Positions 1 to 15,300 of a stretch of DNA of 64,000 nt are shown here, in pieces (positions within the stretch are counted from its first letter, which is position 1; each line of letters begins with the position of its first letter). Made by a program: the position numbers and the translations under genes. The notes under the pieces were generated by a model. It was not told the DNA's origin and did no database searches. It saw only the letters and a program-made list of their open reading frames with translations. The DNA lies in assembly GCA_963082875.1 (NCBI GenBank), contig OY720100.1, positions 6,200,001 through 6,264,000 of the forward strand, written 5' to 3'. This DNA is from Corella eumyota (lineage: Eukaryota; Chordata; Ascidiacea; Phlebobranchia; Corellidae).

Positions 1-1
1 T

Positions 2-331
2 TTACCAAAAAATGTATATGCTTCTACTGCACAAAAATCAACTTGTATTTCAAAATGCAAGGAACAAAAATATGCTTTTGCAGGCCTACAGGTTTTTACT
101 TATTTTGTTTTAATTTGTATTTTTTTTCGCCTTACTAAAATTCTTTGCTTTAGTAAAAAATAAATAAAAACATTATTACTTGTTATTAGAACCATAGGGA
201 ATGTTGGTGCGGTAATGGTTTTGGTTTGTATAACCAGAGTACAACTAATGGTTCAGAATGCAGTAGAGCGTGCGAAAGTAAACCGACGGATAACTGTGGT
301 GGACACTTTAAAAATACAATTTATAGAACAG
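2..331 (+). other. WSC domain 1 (exons 2-91, 190-331)
   Basis: Two exons. The first is cut by the window edge and ends with the WSC-like stretch [13 protein letters not shown]; the second opens with ECWCGNGFG and ends with [14 protein letters not shown]. The pattern of Cys, GLQ, CWCG, paired Cys and CGG is that of WSC domains, known from yeast stress sensors and polycystin-1. The intron between the halves falls directly after GLQ, as in WSC domain 2, so the two domains share their gene structure. Confidence 0.8.
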
Positions 332-3300
332 GTAGTTCGTTTTTTGTTAAAAAATACTTTATTTATAACTTGTTTCACATTTTTTCAACTTTTTATCCCA
401 ATTTTTTAGGGGCTCCTTTTAATGATGAAATGTGTGTGATTGGCAAATTTTATATTTTTGGTATTGATGACAGTTCCGCTACCATTACTGAAGGTAAATA
501 TATTTAATTAATATTAATCAAAATTTTATTCTTAAATTAATAAACTAAATTTAAACATATAAACTGTTTTTAGGCGTGTTCGTAAAAGCTTGTGCAAATC
601 TGTGCCAAGAAAATAAGTCAAATTGTGTCTTGTGGAGTTATGATGGATCAACATGCATGCATTTTACTATGTCACAGATTTTGAGGCTGACAAAATATAA
701 CCACTTTGCTTTAAGAAAGGAATTTAACTCTTATACCGGTTACTCAACTTGCAGCAGTGCTTTACCTGAAAGCAGTAAGTATAAGCTTTGTTGCAATTAT
801 TAAGATGACTTTGTTTGACTATTAATTTTCATTTGTGTCAGCAGTTTGTAGTTTAAAGAATATGACAAATTGTTATAGGTAAAACTTACATGATGTTATG
901 TTGCTTTAAAGTAAAGTTAGTTAATTTATTTACTATTTTCAAGATTAAAAATTCATAAACAGGTTTAGGCTACTTAAAACTGGTTAATGTTATAAAACTA
1001 TGAACAAAAACTATGAATTTGGTAATGAAAACCTTTTTTCAGGCAAATATCGGGTATACAGAGAAGCCCATAGAAACAGTCATGGTAAGTATTTTAAATC
1101 TAACAAAACTTAAAGTTAACAAGTCTGAATTTTGGTCTTAATAGTTAAGTGGAGATCAACATTTTCGGCTATATGAAGACAACTGATTTTAAACTTTTAA
1201 AAGTTACATTTAAAGGAGATTTAACTATGGTATAACAATGCCTAACTTTGCTTTTTAGGTTCATTCGAAAACATGATGTTTGAAGCTAATTACAATCCTG
1301 AATCAGTCATTTCTTCTCAAGCAGTTGGTTATGGGCAAACTTGGTCATTAACTGATTCCCAATACAAAAATAGGTGGAAGATGCTGGGCAGTACTTACAC
1401 TCCTTATACTGAAACTACTAGCCATATTTCTGCGTTTAGGTATATTAAAGAATTAACTAATTTTTAAAAATTTTTATTAAGTTGTAACTCAAACATTTTT
1501 TCTTCTCACTTTTTAGGCCAATTCAACATGATGGATTACTCAGACCTACAGATGTATCGATTGTAGCAACCAACACACATACATCTTACTGGAGGTTAAC
1601 TTGTCCACCTAACTATCATGCTCTTGGTGCAATTGCAAGTCAAACTAGACCTAATTTGGATCAATATGCTTGCGTTCATTCGGCATTTGTGGTGCCTGCT
1701 CGCTTAGGAAAAGATTTAGGGTGAATATTGAACAAAATATTTAGCTTAATACTTGATTTAATTTTTTATTTCGCATAAAATTTTAGGATTTTGTAATCAA
1801 TTTAGATTAAATATATTGTCTTAATAATTTAATAGGTAAGCTTTGTCTAGTTTATTGAGGTTTTGTTATCAGTTTAGCTTTTATTTTTTTTTTGCTTTAC
1901 AGAACTGTGGAATATAACAATCAGCAGTTTAGAATTCATCAGATTGAACCTCAATGCTCTGGAAGAAATTTTACTTTTTTAAAAATAATTAAACTGTCTG
2001 CAAAACCTACCCCCTTTGATCTTTTTACTTTGAAACAACATCCTGGTATTTTAAATATTGTGTTTTTACCTTGAAGTCTAATGAGATTAATCTATTTTTA
2101 AAATTTGTTATTGTCTCAACTAAAACAATGAATAACTTATTGTTTTATTGAATATTGTTATTAAGTTTATGCTATATATTAGATGAAGTTGATGCAAGTT
2201 GCATTGACCCAACCACCACTACAACCACAACAACACGGCCTACCACAACAACAAGGCCTACAACAACAACAAGGCCTACAACAACTGCTAGGCCTACAAC
2301 AACTGCCAGGCCTACAACAACTGCCAGGCCTACAACAACAACAAGGCCCACAACAACAACAAGGCCTACAACAACTGAAAGGCCAACAACAACTACTAGA
2401 CCTACAACAACAACAAGGCCTACAACAACGACAAGGCCTACAACAACAACAACAAGGCCTACAACAACAACGAAACCAGTTCCTATTTTGCGATCTGTTT
2501 CTCAAATGTTGTCTGCAGGTTAAAACTTTATTTTTAAACCTTACTAAATTTATTAATTTTTAATATACCAATTTAAAATACTTATTAAAAATAAAAAAAA
2601 TTTATCTATGTGGAGATATATTTTTTGGCATTAAGTAATTTTTAAATTTTAATTAGGTGAGAGTTTATCTGGGTGGGGTTGTTATGAGAAACGTGACATC
2701 GTGTTAAAGGGAACAAAAATTGATGCAGTAGGCAGAGGTGGATTCGTTTATAAAGATATTTGTGAGGTAAACACATTCGAAACTTGCTAAAATAGATATT
2801 GATATTTTTATATACACAATTTATATTAAAAAATACATAAAAAAATAAAGTTTTGGCTTAGATTCTTAGTTTGTTACATAATTGTTTTAAGTAAAACTTA
2901 AACATCAAAAAAGATTTTATTTATTTAAATTTGTATTTTTTATATTACTTAATTTTTTTGAAAATAGGAGTTGTGTTTATCTGATGTTGATTGTGTGGTT
3001 TGGAGTTATGTTCCCGCTCTATTAGCAATTATGAATTTAACCAATGGCAAAGCTGAATGCTATCATGTGATGCAAAACACTTCTGTTAAAAACGTATTAT
3101 TTGAGTATGCAGAAGGTGCATTCACTGTCTTCACAGATTGCAAAAGTGGCAAGTCAAATTTGTTTTGAAAAGCATTTAACTGAATTCATTAAAAATAGTT
3201 AATTTTAAAAATATGTGATCTATGGACAACTTTTATTTACGTTTTAAACATTTTTTTAAATTTTTCAGGTTTGGTTTAATGGTAAAAACTATTTATTAAC

Positions 3301-6300
3301 GTTATACTTAATAGGTTACATTGGTTGTTTTAATGATGGAAGAAGGCGTGATTTGCCAAAGTATTTATCTAGCAACAATGATGAAAACTCCTGTAAAAAG
3401 TCTTGTTTAGACAAGGGATATTATTATTTTGGTCTTCAGGTAAGAATATTTATTTAAGTTTTATTTACAATCGTTTTTGTACATAATAATATTAATTATT
3501 TTTAAAATGATAAAAGATTTTCATTTGATTATGATTTAAAAAATGAAATGTGGCTTTGTCCATAAAGGGTTTTATCCTTGTAACTAATAATTGGAAAACT
3601 TAATTAAATGGTTTTTAAAAAGCTTAATGGAATTCAAGTAAAATTAAAAAATGTTTTTTATATATATTTTATGTTTAAATTAAATTAACTTTAACAAATG
3701 TTTAGTACGGGGGTGAATGCTGGTGCGGTGACAGATTTGGAAGATATGGTTTAACTGATGACGAATCGTCTTGTTTGAAATCCTGCCAAATTAACCCAAC
3801 TCAAATATGTGGCAATCAATTTGTTAACTCACTGTTTAGAACAGGTTTAAATTTATGAATTGTATTAAATGACTTAATATTGATTAAGTTATAAAGCAAT
3901 ACTTAATTTATTGCTTTTAGAACTTTATTTTTTTAAATTTGTGTAATTTACCATTGTTTATATTGGTCTTTAAATCATTTAAATTTTATGTAGGTGTCAA
4001 AGGTAATGATAAGATGTGTATTTTAGCCCAAGCTGGGCTCAATTTTGAGGCATTGGCAACAGCTACTAAAAAATCAGGTAAAATTGCTAATGATACAAAG
4101 TACAATAAATAAGGATAAATATTAAATAAACCTTTTTTAAGCATTTTTCCATAAGCTGTTAAAACATTGTTTTGTTTAGGTTCTATTTACTCATGTCGCC
4201 TGGGGTGTAGAAATGAATGTTATTTGTGGCATCAAAGCAATGGTTCCTGTTATTACTTCACAGTTGAACAGATTCTTAACCTTACAAGTACAGGGAATAT
4301 ATACCTGGTTAACAATAGTAGGGCCTTTGTTGGTTTTGCATCTTGTCAAACTGAACCAAGTAAGTAATTGTCATTTAAAATTAAATTCTGAAATGGTCAA
4401 TTTTTATTTTGTTGTTGGTAAAAAACGATATTTTTAAAACATACAATAATGGAGTTTTTTTATCACAGTCAAACTATAACATAAAAAAATTGTATAAAAG
4501 TTTGGTTTTGTAATTATATTTTTTTATAAATGTAATTTATGTAATTATGGTTTTTATGTTTAAACTAGCTGAGAGGTCCAAAGATGCTGGTTTATTGCAC
4601 TCATTAGCAGTAAACCCTTACCATGCTGGCATGAAAGTAACCACCTCTATCTCAAATACAAATGGAAAATTTCGATCTTTTGAGCCTATCTTACCACCCA
4701 ATAGTGATGTCTTTGCTTTGGGTCAAATTGGAAGATCGGGAATGGGAAAAGCCCCTCCTGGTATTGCAGTTGGAAAGTAAGTTGAATTTAGCAAAAATTA
4801 AAAATATTTTTTTAAATTTATTTATATCTAGTGTTGGCACTTATACAGTCATATCACATTGTTATTTTTAATTTCTAATCCTAAATTCATTGCGTTTGAT
4901 TTGGTTGTTTTAGTTGAATTTGTCATTTAAGAATAAAGTTTTAACTTTTATATTTAAAAAAGAGTAATTGCTGGAAAACCTTTAATTGAGCCTGAAGAAT
5001 TTCATGAAGTATATGAAAAATATAGCAGAAACAAACCTACCCAATTGTCTTTTTATCATATGGAATGTCCAAAAGGTTTGGTATTAATTTGTTATGTAAT
5101 TTTATTTATTTTAAATTTTTTGTAATTAATATTTTTAAACATTTGTTATTTAATAACTCTTTTAAAAATTAGAATTTTTTTAGGATATAAATCTATTGGG
5201 GACTTAGGATCAGACAGATCTGTTTCTTTAAATGTCAGTCATTATCGTTGTATTCTTGAAGATTTTGTTGTACCTTCAACTTTTGGTGTTAAATTATAGT
5301 AAGTCGGTGAAAATATAAAATTAAACACTTATAATTTAAAATCTAAGCTTTAATATTGCAACGGGTAATATATGTGTTTAAATTTTTCTTATCAGCTCAG
5401 AAACTGATGATAATTATGACCAAGTTTCTTTGTGGAAAAATTTGCCTCAAAATCCAGCCTCCCAGTTTAATTTCCATTTCTTTAAAACTGTCGACAGTTT
5501 GTATAAACCAAGCTCAGAACACCTTCATATTCACACCTTACCTATTGGCAAATTTAATGGTCAGTAATAAGCCAAGTAAAAAACCATAAATATTTACTTA
5601 ATTTGTTTAAAGTTTTTTTTATAATAAAAAAACAATTTTATTTTTATTTGATTTAATTTGGGCATGCATCAAGCATGCTGTTAATTTTGTTAGGCCAAAA
5701 TTTTTTTAATGGTTTGTAATGCTAAGCTAAAAAAAATTGAATTAACATACAAATAAAATAAACAAATTTATTTATAGACAATGACGGTTACTATTATTAC
5801 ACTATCGAGCAACCTTCTGAATATGAATTAAGGCCTACAGATAACGTGCAATCCAACCATGCATTTTATTTGGTAAACCATACTTTTATTAAAACCTTTG
5901 CCTGGCACCAGCCTGAATACTGGAGCAAGCATTGGTGGAATCTTGGAGTAGCAGGAACTACTGATTTTAATTTTACAGGAATAACTTTAACAGTAAAGTG
6001 GGTAAAAAAGATGAGGGTTAAAACTAAAAATATTGGTATATTTGAAAAAAACTCATTCTGGTGTATAAATTTTTAGAAATGTCCAAGGTGATGCTTTGTC
6101 TTACCCTACTGGATTACAGTTTGTTGGAAATGTCGAAGGCTTTAAAACAGAGAATTTAACAGAACCTACAAATTTATCATTTTGGAGACTTCAATGTGCT
6201 AAAGGCTACCATGCTCTAAGTGATATTGTTACATTAAACCAAACAAGACCTGAGCATATTAAACAAGCTTGTGTAAAAGCTATTTATTTGACTAAAGGTA

Positions 6301-9300
6301 GACCAGGTGGAATTCTATGGTTAGTTCTGTTTTTATTAATGTTTTGATAACAACATTAAAAAACAAATGCAGTAAGTAATAAATTGTAAAGCAATCAGTA
6401 AAGTTTTTAAATGTTTAGATGTTTGAGAAAATGTGAATATAAACCAGTTTAAATATTATTATAAATATTTAAAAAACAATATTTAGGAATTACAAAAATG
6501 GAAATTCAAGTTTACAAGTAGTCAGAATAGAGCCAGATTTTTGTCAAAGTGGAAGAAGTTTGTCTTATTTTACTGCTAATCATCCAAATGAAATTAAGAA
6601 CAAAAAATATTATGTTTTAAAGAAAATTACAGGTTTAACATTTATTTTAATTCTATGATTTCAAGTGAAACTCACTGCTTACTTAATGACTATACATTTA
6701 TCTTTGTAATCTTTTGGAACAAGTATTGTTGCTGTTTGTAAAATTAAATTTGTTTGAATTATAATTATTTTGATAACAATTTTCATTTTAGGCAAAAATA
6801 ATTCATGTACACCAGGACTGTTCTACCCAAATAGAATTCCTGGCAGAGTTTCAATTAGAAAAATACCAAGATATGCCACTGGTAAAGAAAAAATAATTAA
6901 ATTTATAAAGAATTAATCTCATAGTATTGTGCAAAATTAAAAATTTAACAAACAAATATTTTTTTAAAAAAATTTGTTTTAGACCTACAGGGAAGAGATT
7001 TTATGATGAAAAAGAACTTTGTTATCAAAGGGAAACTAAACAAGGATCATTATACCCTTACAGATTGTCAGGTAACCAATTCTAACTTAAAACTAATTTC
7101 ACAGGAAGTTTTTGTACAATTCCTCATGAAAATTTGAACTTAATAAAAAATTAGTTTCATAATATTCTTAACATTTGTAGATGGCCTGTGCTTCAACACC
7201 ATCATGTATATCATGGAGTTTTCAACCAAATGAAAACCCAAACAACAGTTTGTGTTATCACGTTTCAAATGACACCTTATTGAGTCATCTTACTATATCT
7301 CGATCTGCTGGAAGCTATCTAGGAATAAAAGGGGATAACAGCAAAGGTTAGTTTGTATGTGTTAAACTTTATATTAAAACAATATGCTACTTCTGCTGTA
7401 TTTTGTTATCTATTTAAATTTATTTTTTAAAATCTAGATTTGTCGGGAGATTTCAATGGAACTTGTATATTTATGAAAGCATCATTAGTTTTACCAGATA
7501 TACCTGGTGTTAAGACCCTAGGTAGATTATTTTATTTATTTTAATTATTATAGCATATAAATTTCAAATGCAGCATTTTTGATAATATTTTTTTTGGTTG
7601 TTCTTTATAAACATTCTCACAAATAAAAATTTTTGGTTTAGTTCATTAAATAATCTGTAAATTAATTATTTTATCTTTGTTTAATGAACAGAAACGTCAT
7701 CACTTCACAATTGCACATTGTTTTGTACTAACAATGAAAATTGTGACATTTGGTCATTTAACACAACTCACTGTAAATTGATTAGAAAATCGGTGCTGTT
7801 AATGAGAGAATTTAAACTACATACTTTTTCTTTTGGTGCTACTGGGTTCAAAATATGTAACAACACTCTAAGTAAGATTTGCTCGTTGTCATTTCTATTA
7901 CTAGTAGATTGGTTGACTTCGATTTGCATTAGTATTATTTGTATTTTTGTAAATAAATTTTTATGGTTTTGTTATTCTAAAGTTATCCATCAGTTTGTTT
8001 TACCAAGCTCAACAAACTGTTTTTATAGACTTACATTTTGACTATGATCAGAGAACTGGTACATATATTATATTGGAAGGCAAAGACACTGACCAACTTC
8101 AGAAAAAATTAGATTTTATTGCTGGAAAAAATAACACAAAATATAAAATCTTACAAAGCAGATTGTTGGGTAACAGATGGAAACGAATTGGTGAATCTAT
8201 TATCGGAAATAGGGAAAGAGCTGATGGCATCACAGTGTTAAGGTTTAAATATAATTGTGACTCGTTTTTTACTTTTTGTTTCTAAGCTTTTATTTTAATA
8301 TATTTTTTGGGCTCAAATTTTTCAATTTAATAAAAAAAAGAACAATTTTGGGCATTGTTTTTTTTTTTTTGGTGAATTATTTCTCTTAGCATTATTTGGT
8401 TTTATTTTAGGAAAAAAAGAAAAACTTTTACCATTTCTTTAGAAATCTACAAGGCCAAGGTGTTGTACCAGCGACAGGCTTGAAGCAGATTGGAAAAATC
8501 AATGTATATGAAAACCATCATGACGCTGACCAAAACATTTCTTCAAACATATCATTCAGTGTTGTGAGCTGTCCAACTTATTACCATCCAATGAGTTCTG
8601 TTGCTAATTATGATGAGTGGGCATCTAGGCCAGAAGATCAAGCTGATTGTGTGTATGATATGTTCCTAGAAAAGGCAACTCTGGGTCCTGCCATATTGTA
8701 AGTATTATATATATTTTTGTGCCTAACTGTTAAAGAAATATACTTTTATACTTTTTATGCTATTTTGCGTATTTGATAATGTTTATTTTACTTGTGTGTT
8801 AACTTTGTAGGTTTGTAAATAAACTATAATGTTTGTAATAAAATGATGCATTTTAAATATTATTTTTTTGTTTTATTTAGATCATCTCCTGACGTATCAA
8901 CTCATAACCTAAATGATACGATTTCTGTTCATGAAATCTTGCCTTTAAACAACGAAGGGAAAAGGCATCAGTTTTATGCTGCAATAAACTCAAATTTACC
9001 TGTTACAAATGATTATTATGTTTTAAGAAAACCTGCAGGTTTTTTTTTCTTTGTAAATATTTTTTAAGTATTTAAGTGTGGATATTGACATTTTTTAAAA
9101 TTAGACTTGTATCACCAATATTAACATTTTGTATATGAAATAATATTTCTAAACTTAGGAGGTGAATGGTTGAAAATGATGTCTGGTTCAAGAAAACATC
9201 AAGGTATGGGATTTTCTAACTATGGTAGTAATATTAACAGTCCAACTTTTTACAACGCTGGAGATGAAGTGGAAATGGATATGGCTTATGGTGGTAATAA

Positions 9301-12300
9301 ATTACAAGCAGTTTATTTTGTTTACAATAAAGCATATTTTTTAGAATCTCAAGTATTGATTTAAAATATTTTTGTAACTAATAGATCTTTCTATTGTTTT
9401 GCCAAATATTGCTTCTACATTATCTACAACAACAAAGTCTACAACAGCAATGCTTTCAACAACCACAAGACCTACAACAAAACCTACGACAACCACTACT
9501 ACATTGAAAACTACAACAACTACTACCACTACAGCGAAGCCTACAACAAAGCCTACAACAGCAACCACTACAACTAAGCCTACAACAAAGCCTACAACAA
9601 AGTCTACAACAACCACCACTACATCTAAACCTACAACAACAACCACCACTACAACTAAGCTTACAACAACAACCACTACAACAAAGCCTACAACAACTAC
9701 TACTACAACAAAGCCTGCAACAACAACCACTACTACTAAGCCTACAACAACAACTACTACAACAACAACCACTACAACTAAGCCTGCAACAACAACCACC
9801 ACTACAACTAAGCCTACAACAACAACCACTACAACAAAGCCTACAACAACAACAACAACAACTAAGCCTACAACAACCACCACTACAACAGAGCCTACAA
9901 CAACAACCACTACAACTCAGCCTACAATGACCACCACTACAACAAAGCCTACTACAACAACCACTACAACTATGTCTACAACCACAACAAAGCCTACAAC
10001 AACAACCACTACAACAAAGCCTACAACAACAACTACTACAACCAAACCTGAAACAACAACCACTACAATAAAACCGACAACAACAACAACCACAACAACT
10101 TTACTAAATATTCTTGATAGAAAACCAACGCTTGGTGGTGGAATATTGTATACAAATTCTAAGTTTGCAATGGAACTTGGCATGTTGGATGCACCAAATC
10201 GTTTCAATCTCTTTAGCAAAGGAAATGAAATTTTAACCGTATTTGAGGCACAACCGACTAGGTCCAATTGGAAGCCTTACACACAACATTTATCTAATAC
10301 CCAACAATATAGTGGGACAATTCCAGCAGTTATGTAAGTTGTCACTTTTCTCTTTTTTTTAAATTACGGTATATTCTTTTTTTTTTAAATGCTTGTACAT
10401 ACCTTGTTATGTCGAAATCTGTGATTTTAGCCTATGATGTATTTACAGAAATCTTAAAGGAGATCCAATTGTGCCACCAACCAGTGTTAAACTAATTGGA
10501 AATGTGGAAGGTGCAACTGCCCACCATGGTTTACATAACCCTAATATGCTTCTAAACTTTACTTTTTGGAGTCTAAATGTAGGTTTCTGGATTAAATATG
10601 CTACTCAATTAAAATTTTTTTCCTATTATATTTTTTTTGTGCTAATTAAAGTTTAATTGTTTTATTAAAAATATGTTTTTTTAATAATTTAGTGTTCAAA
10701 GCAGTATCATTCATTGTCAGATGTAGTTAAAATAGGCCAAAATCCACCAAATTTAGATAAACTACCATGTGTCCACAAGGATTTCTTAACTAAAGGAAAG
10801 CCCACAAGCGAAAAATGGTAAAATTGTTAGTATATATATTTAATATTGAAAATTGAACTGTGAACTTGTTACAAAAATACTAAATTTTTTTGGCTCAGGG
10901 TTCATTTACCTACTGGATCCAATGCAGTTAAATATTCAGTTCGTTCAATAGCACCAAAATATTGTCAGACTGGTTTTAACTATGGACAATCATATGCTGT
11001 TGATTCCAGTAACTTTCCAGTGGAAGACAGAGAGTTTTATGTTTTAAAGAAAATCGAAGGTAATTTTTTTTAAGTGTTATATTTTTATTATGTTTTTTCT
11101 ATAAATTATATGCTATTTTTTTAGGTATAAACTACCCTTCTTGTCCACAAAAGAAACCACTTCAAGGTAGATTGTGTAAACTTGAACATACTGTTTTAAA
11201 TTGTTGGTTAGTACCTTAATATTATTCTTTAAATATTAATTTTAACAAGTTGCATTTTTAGTGGAAAAATTAGGAGGCAAAAAAATTTTGTCGGAATTGG
11301 AATTAAAAACTGGAGATGGCGACTGGATTCAGAATTTTAATTGGAAAAATCCTAAATTTTCATCATGGGAAACTGACCTACCATCAGATGAAAATTATTA
11401 TAGTATTGGTCAATATGGATCTAAAGACGGCCAATACCCAGAACCTCCGCAAACAAAAACAGTGATGGCAAGGTAATTCTTCAAATAAAATTTAAGGAAT
11501 ATTATTTCTTTTCTAATTTAGGATAAATTATTAAAAACAAAATTACGAAAATGTAATAAGTATTACATTTGTAATAAATTTGTAGATCTTTATCTGGAAA
11601 ACCTCTAGCTCCACCTAATGAATTATCTCAATATTGGTCAATAGATGATGACGACAACAAAAAGTATGGGTCACTGTGGCACATGGAATGCCCAGATGGG
11701 TAAGTTGATTTAGTTTAATGTATTTAAAGGTACATAAGTTGTTTAACAGGCAAAATAATTTGAAAAAACGTAGCCTGGTGTAGTGATCAGAACCATCAAG
11801 ACTGGGTCAGGGTAATGAATGTTACTCTAATTTTAGGTAGTGAAGTCGACCTTCCCACATTGAAGATAAATAAATTTAAAAAAAAATTAAAACTCTTTAT
11901 ATTCCTATAACATAAATATATTTCTGATATACCTCCCCACTTTATATATTTATTGTTATCAAATGAAGTTTGTTATAATTTCAGGTACACGTCAGTAGGT
12001 GATATTGCCTTAGATATTCCTGCAGAGGAACATGGAGGTTTTCCTGGTGATAAAAACATGTATCGATGTGTGGACAAGGACTTTGTTGTTCCCACCGCAA
12101 CCGGTAAAAAGTTATGGTAAGTAAAATTTAAAAAAATATATGTTGAAAAGTTATGGTAAGTAAAATCTATGATTACTGAGGCTTAGTAAGCAACATACAT
12201 AAATACCTCTGCAAAATAATAACTGTTATAAAAAAAAACTAATGTTTGTGGTGTGCAAGTAAATTATCACAGACAAATATTGTTTAAGAGTTCGACCATA

Positions 12301-15300
12301 ATACGATAACTAAAATTTTTACAGTAGGATGGGCTATAAACTCATACTAATAGTTAAAAGGTTAAATTTCTTGTTTCTCTTTTAAACAAAATTTTAATAT
12401 ATTTAGGTTGGTAAACAGTCCGCCACTAGGTGTAGCTTCTGTTTGGTCATTGCCTCCAGCTCCCTCTAGTGACCACCAAGACTTTGGGTTGTTTCGAGCA
12501 ACAAGTCATGCCAACACAAAAGGGGATTCTATGATTGCTATAAGACCATATGATGAAAGTAAGTTTAAATTTATTGACTTTTTTACATTGTAAAACGTTG
12601 AATTTACAATTCAATATTAAAGAAATATTTTTTTTACCATACTATATATGCCTTTAGGAAAAGGAAACTCCAATTTTTATCGAAAAACCCAAAACCAAGA
12701 GTTTGACTTAATTAAAGTGTCAGCTCAACCGCACGTCACTAAATCATTAAATTCTGGTGATTTAACAACTTTGTTACCTGATGATGATATTATGCATGAT
12801 AATCCTGATTTTAAAGTTATCGGTGAAGTGCTTGTTAATGGAAATACCAAGAATGAAAAACCTACCACTTATGTTGCTAGGTAAGGCTTGTTAAGACAAA
12901 TTTCATTGTATTTATTTAATTAATATTTTATTTCTGTTTTTCTACGCTGATTTTTATTTTTTTTAGATCATCAAATAATTCCAAAGCTTTGGTTTCCCCA
13001 TTGGCAAAGTTAGATGATGAATCTGGAGTGTTTACAAGTTACTTTTGTCCAGTTGGTTATATCTCCTTATCTAACTACATTGCTGCAACTGCACCCAGTC
13101 TCGATGAAACTGCTTGTATTAATAAGGATTTGTTAACACTGGCAGATGCTAAACTTCAGTAAGAGAATAGCTTTAGTGTTAAAAATATTTAATGATTTTA
13201 TTACAAAGTAGATAAAAAAATAAATAATAATTAAAATACCTGACAAAAACAAATCAACTTTTTAATTATCTTTTTACACAATATTAAAGTTACTAAACAA
13301 AAAGTAATACAATCCAAAATCTTCTATTTTATATAACTAAAGCAATGCACTATTATGTATTATGTTTAAAGGGAATTTAAAGCAAAAGGAGAAGATGTAA
13401 ATATAGTAAAAACATCATCAACAGATTGTGGAGTAGTTAGTTTAGGTTTTTACAAAACTATGGGAACAGAAGTAACATTAACCAAAAACTATGCTTTAAG
13501 AAATGAGACAGGTAATTAAAAACAAACAATTTTTTGTTGTTCTAAAGTATTTATATTTAATATCTGTTCAGTATTTAATTTTAATTTAAATAACTTCTGT
13601 ATTAAGAAAGTCAAACCAGTTGCCATGCTAAACCAAACACAAAAGGACGAACTACTAATCCTGGAAAAAGTGTTTTAAATTCTGGTTAGTTAGTAAAATA
13701 ATATGTTTCATACAGTTTTTAAAACTAAATTAATGATTTTTACTGTTACTTCCATTTTTTTAGAAATTTTGGCTGCAGCTTGCATTGTTAAAAGAGATTA
13801 TATATTGGAAGGTGATTCAGTTATCTCATTGGATACATATGAAAATCCAGACTTCTTAAAATGCCAGGTTAACATTTTATATAAAACTTGATTGTATTTA
13901 AATATTGTTTAAATAAGTGATAAATGTTTTTAAGATGTGTATTTGCTACAATAAAAACAAACGCCATCGATATATATTTATTCTAACTTGAACTTTATAT
14001 TATAACTTATTTTGTTATTTTTTTAATTATTTTTTTTTCGATTTTAGGGTTTTTGCAAAAGAAATCCTCAATGTATGGGTTGGAGTTTTATACCAAACAA
14101 GGCAGTTGATTATTGCTATCATGTGCTTAGAGATCAACCAATCAAAAAACTCAAACTTTTACATGTACCAGGAGCATTTATGGAGTTTATATGTTCAAAA
14201 AGAAATGGTTGGTGCTAAAATAAAACATGTTTATAAAATATGTATTAAAAATTTGAGATGTGTATATCAACAGTGTAGTTGTACTTTGTTGTTTTTATTT
14301 TTTAATTTTATTATTTTACAAAATTGAATTTTTTTATCCTAATTGTAATTTATTTTGTAGTGGATGAAAATTGCATTCTCACTAAGAATGTTGGAGTGTC
14401 AGCTGATACAATACAAGATATCCAATTTTTTGGTAAGTAAATTTAACTTAATTAAAACCAAAATTAAAGTTTTGATTTGAATTAATTTTATTTTTTCAGC
14501 TCTCAGCTCAGTGGTAAAGTGTCGTGAAATTTGTCTTAAAATGGAAGACTGCTTGCTATGGATAAGCAATCATTTGGGATGTGGCATTATCGATATCAAA
14601 AAAGTTGCCATGAATGGAGATAGTGTGTTAATAGATGGATTTGTATCTGGGGGTGTACAATCTGATTCAACGATTGGATTTAAAACCTGCACAAATGAAA
14701 CAGGTCATTTTTGGTATAATCTGCTTTAACCTAAACCACCCAAAGACTATTTAGTTTTACTATGTTATAAGCTAATCTTATAAAAAATACAATTTTGTTA
14801 GATAATAGTTAATTTGTATTTACACTATATATTTTGGCAATTTATTTTTAAAAGCTCTTAGGCTAAATTGTAAAATCATGATTTTTGAAATAGTTTTTTT
14901 TTTAAAATGCAATTTAAGCAATTATTGGTATATAAAAATTACTAAAATTTTATTTTTTTGAATATCACTTTGTATTTTGTTGTTTCTTAGGTCTAATATA
15001 CACAGCTTTTGATATTCGAAGTGGGTTTGTTACAAGTTATAGAAAATCTTCAGAATTTGACCAAGTTTGGAATATTCCGGATAGTAAAAATGGTAAGAAA
15101 TAATACACCTCCTTACTATCAAATCTATTAAATTGAAGTAATCAGTACTATATAAATATTTTTCCATATTTTGTTATTTATTAATTCCTTTAAATACTAG
15201 TTTAATATAGCTTTAACAATATATTTGTTTATCAGTCTTTTTTACCAAGAATATTGGCAAATTTTTGACTATAATTTTAAATTTAAGATTTTTTACCTGT

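Noticed and set aside
2179-2505. Minus-strand Cys/Arg-rich ORF opposite mucin linker 1
   Set aside because: It is the antisense shadow of the Thr codon repeat. It has no splice or domain support, and the sense strand fits the exon chain.
3269-3281. A 13-nt microexon between P2 and WSC domain 2
   Set aside because: It has AG and GT borders but would bring an in-frame stop. Direct splicing to 3315 keeps the frame and the WSC domain.
9341-10267. Minus-strand Val-rich ORFs opposite mucin linker 2
   Set aside because: Poly-Val is just the reverse complement of the aca/act Thr codons. It is not a plausible membrane protein gene.
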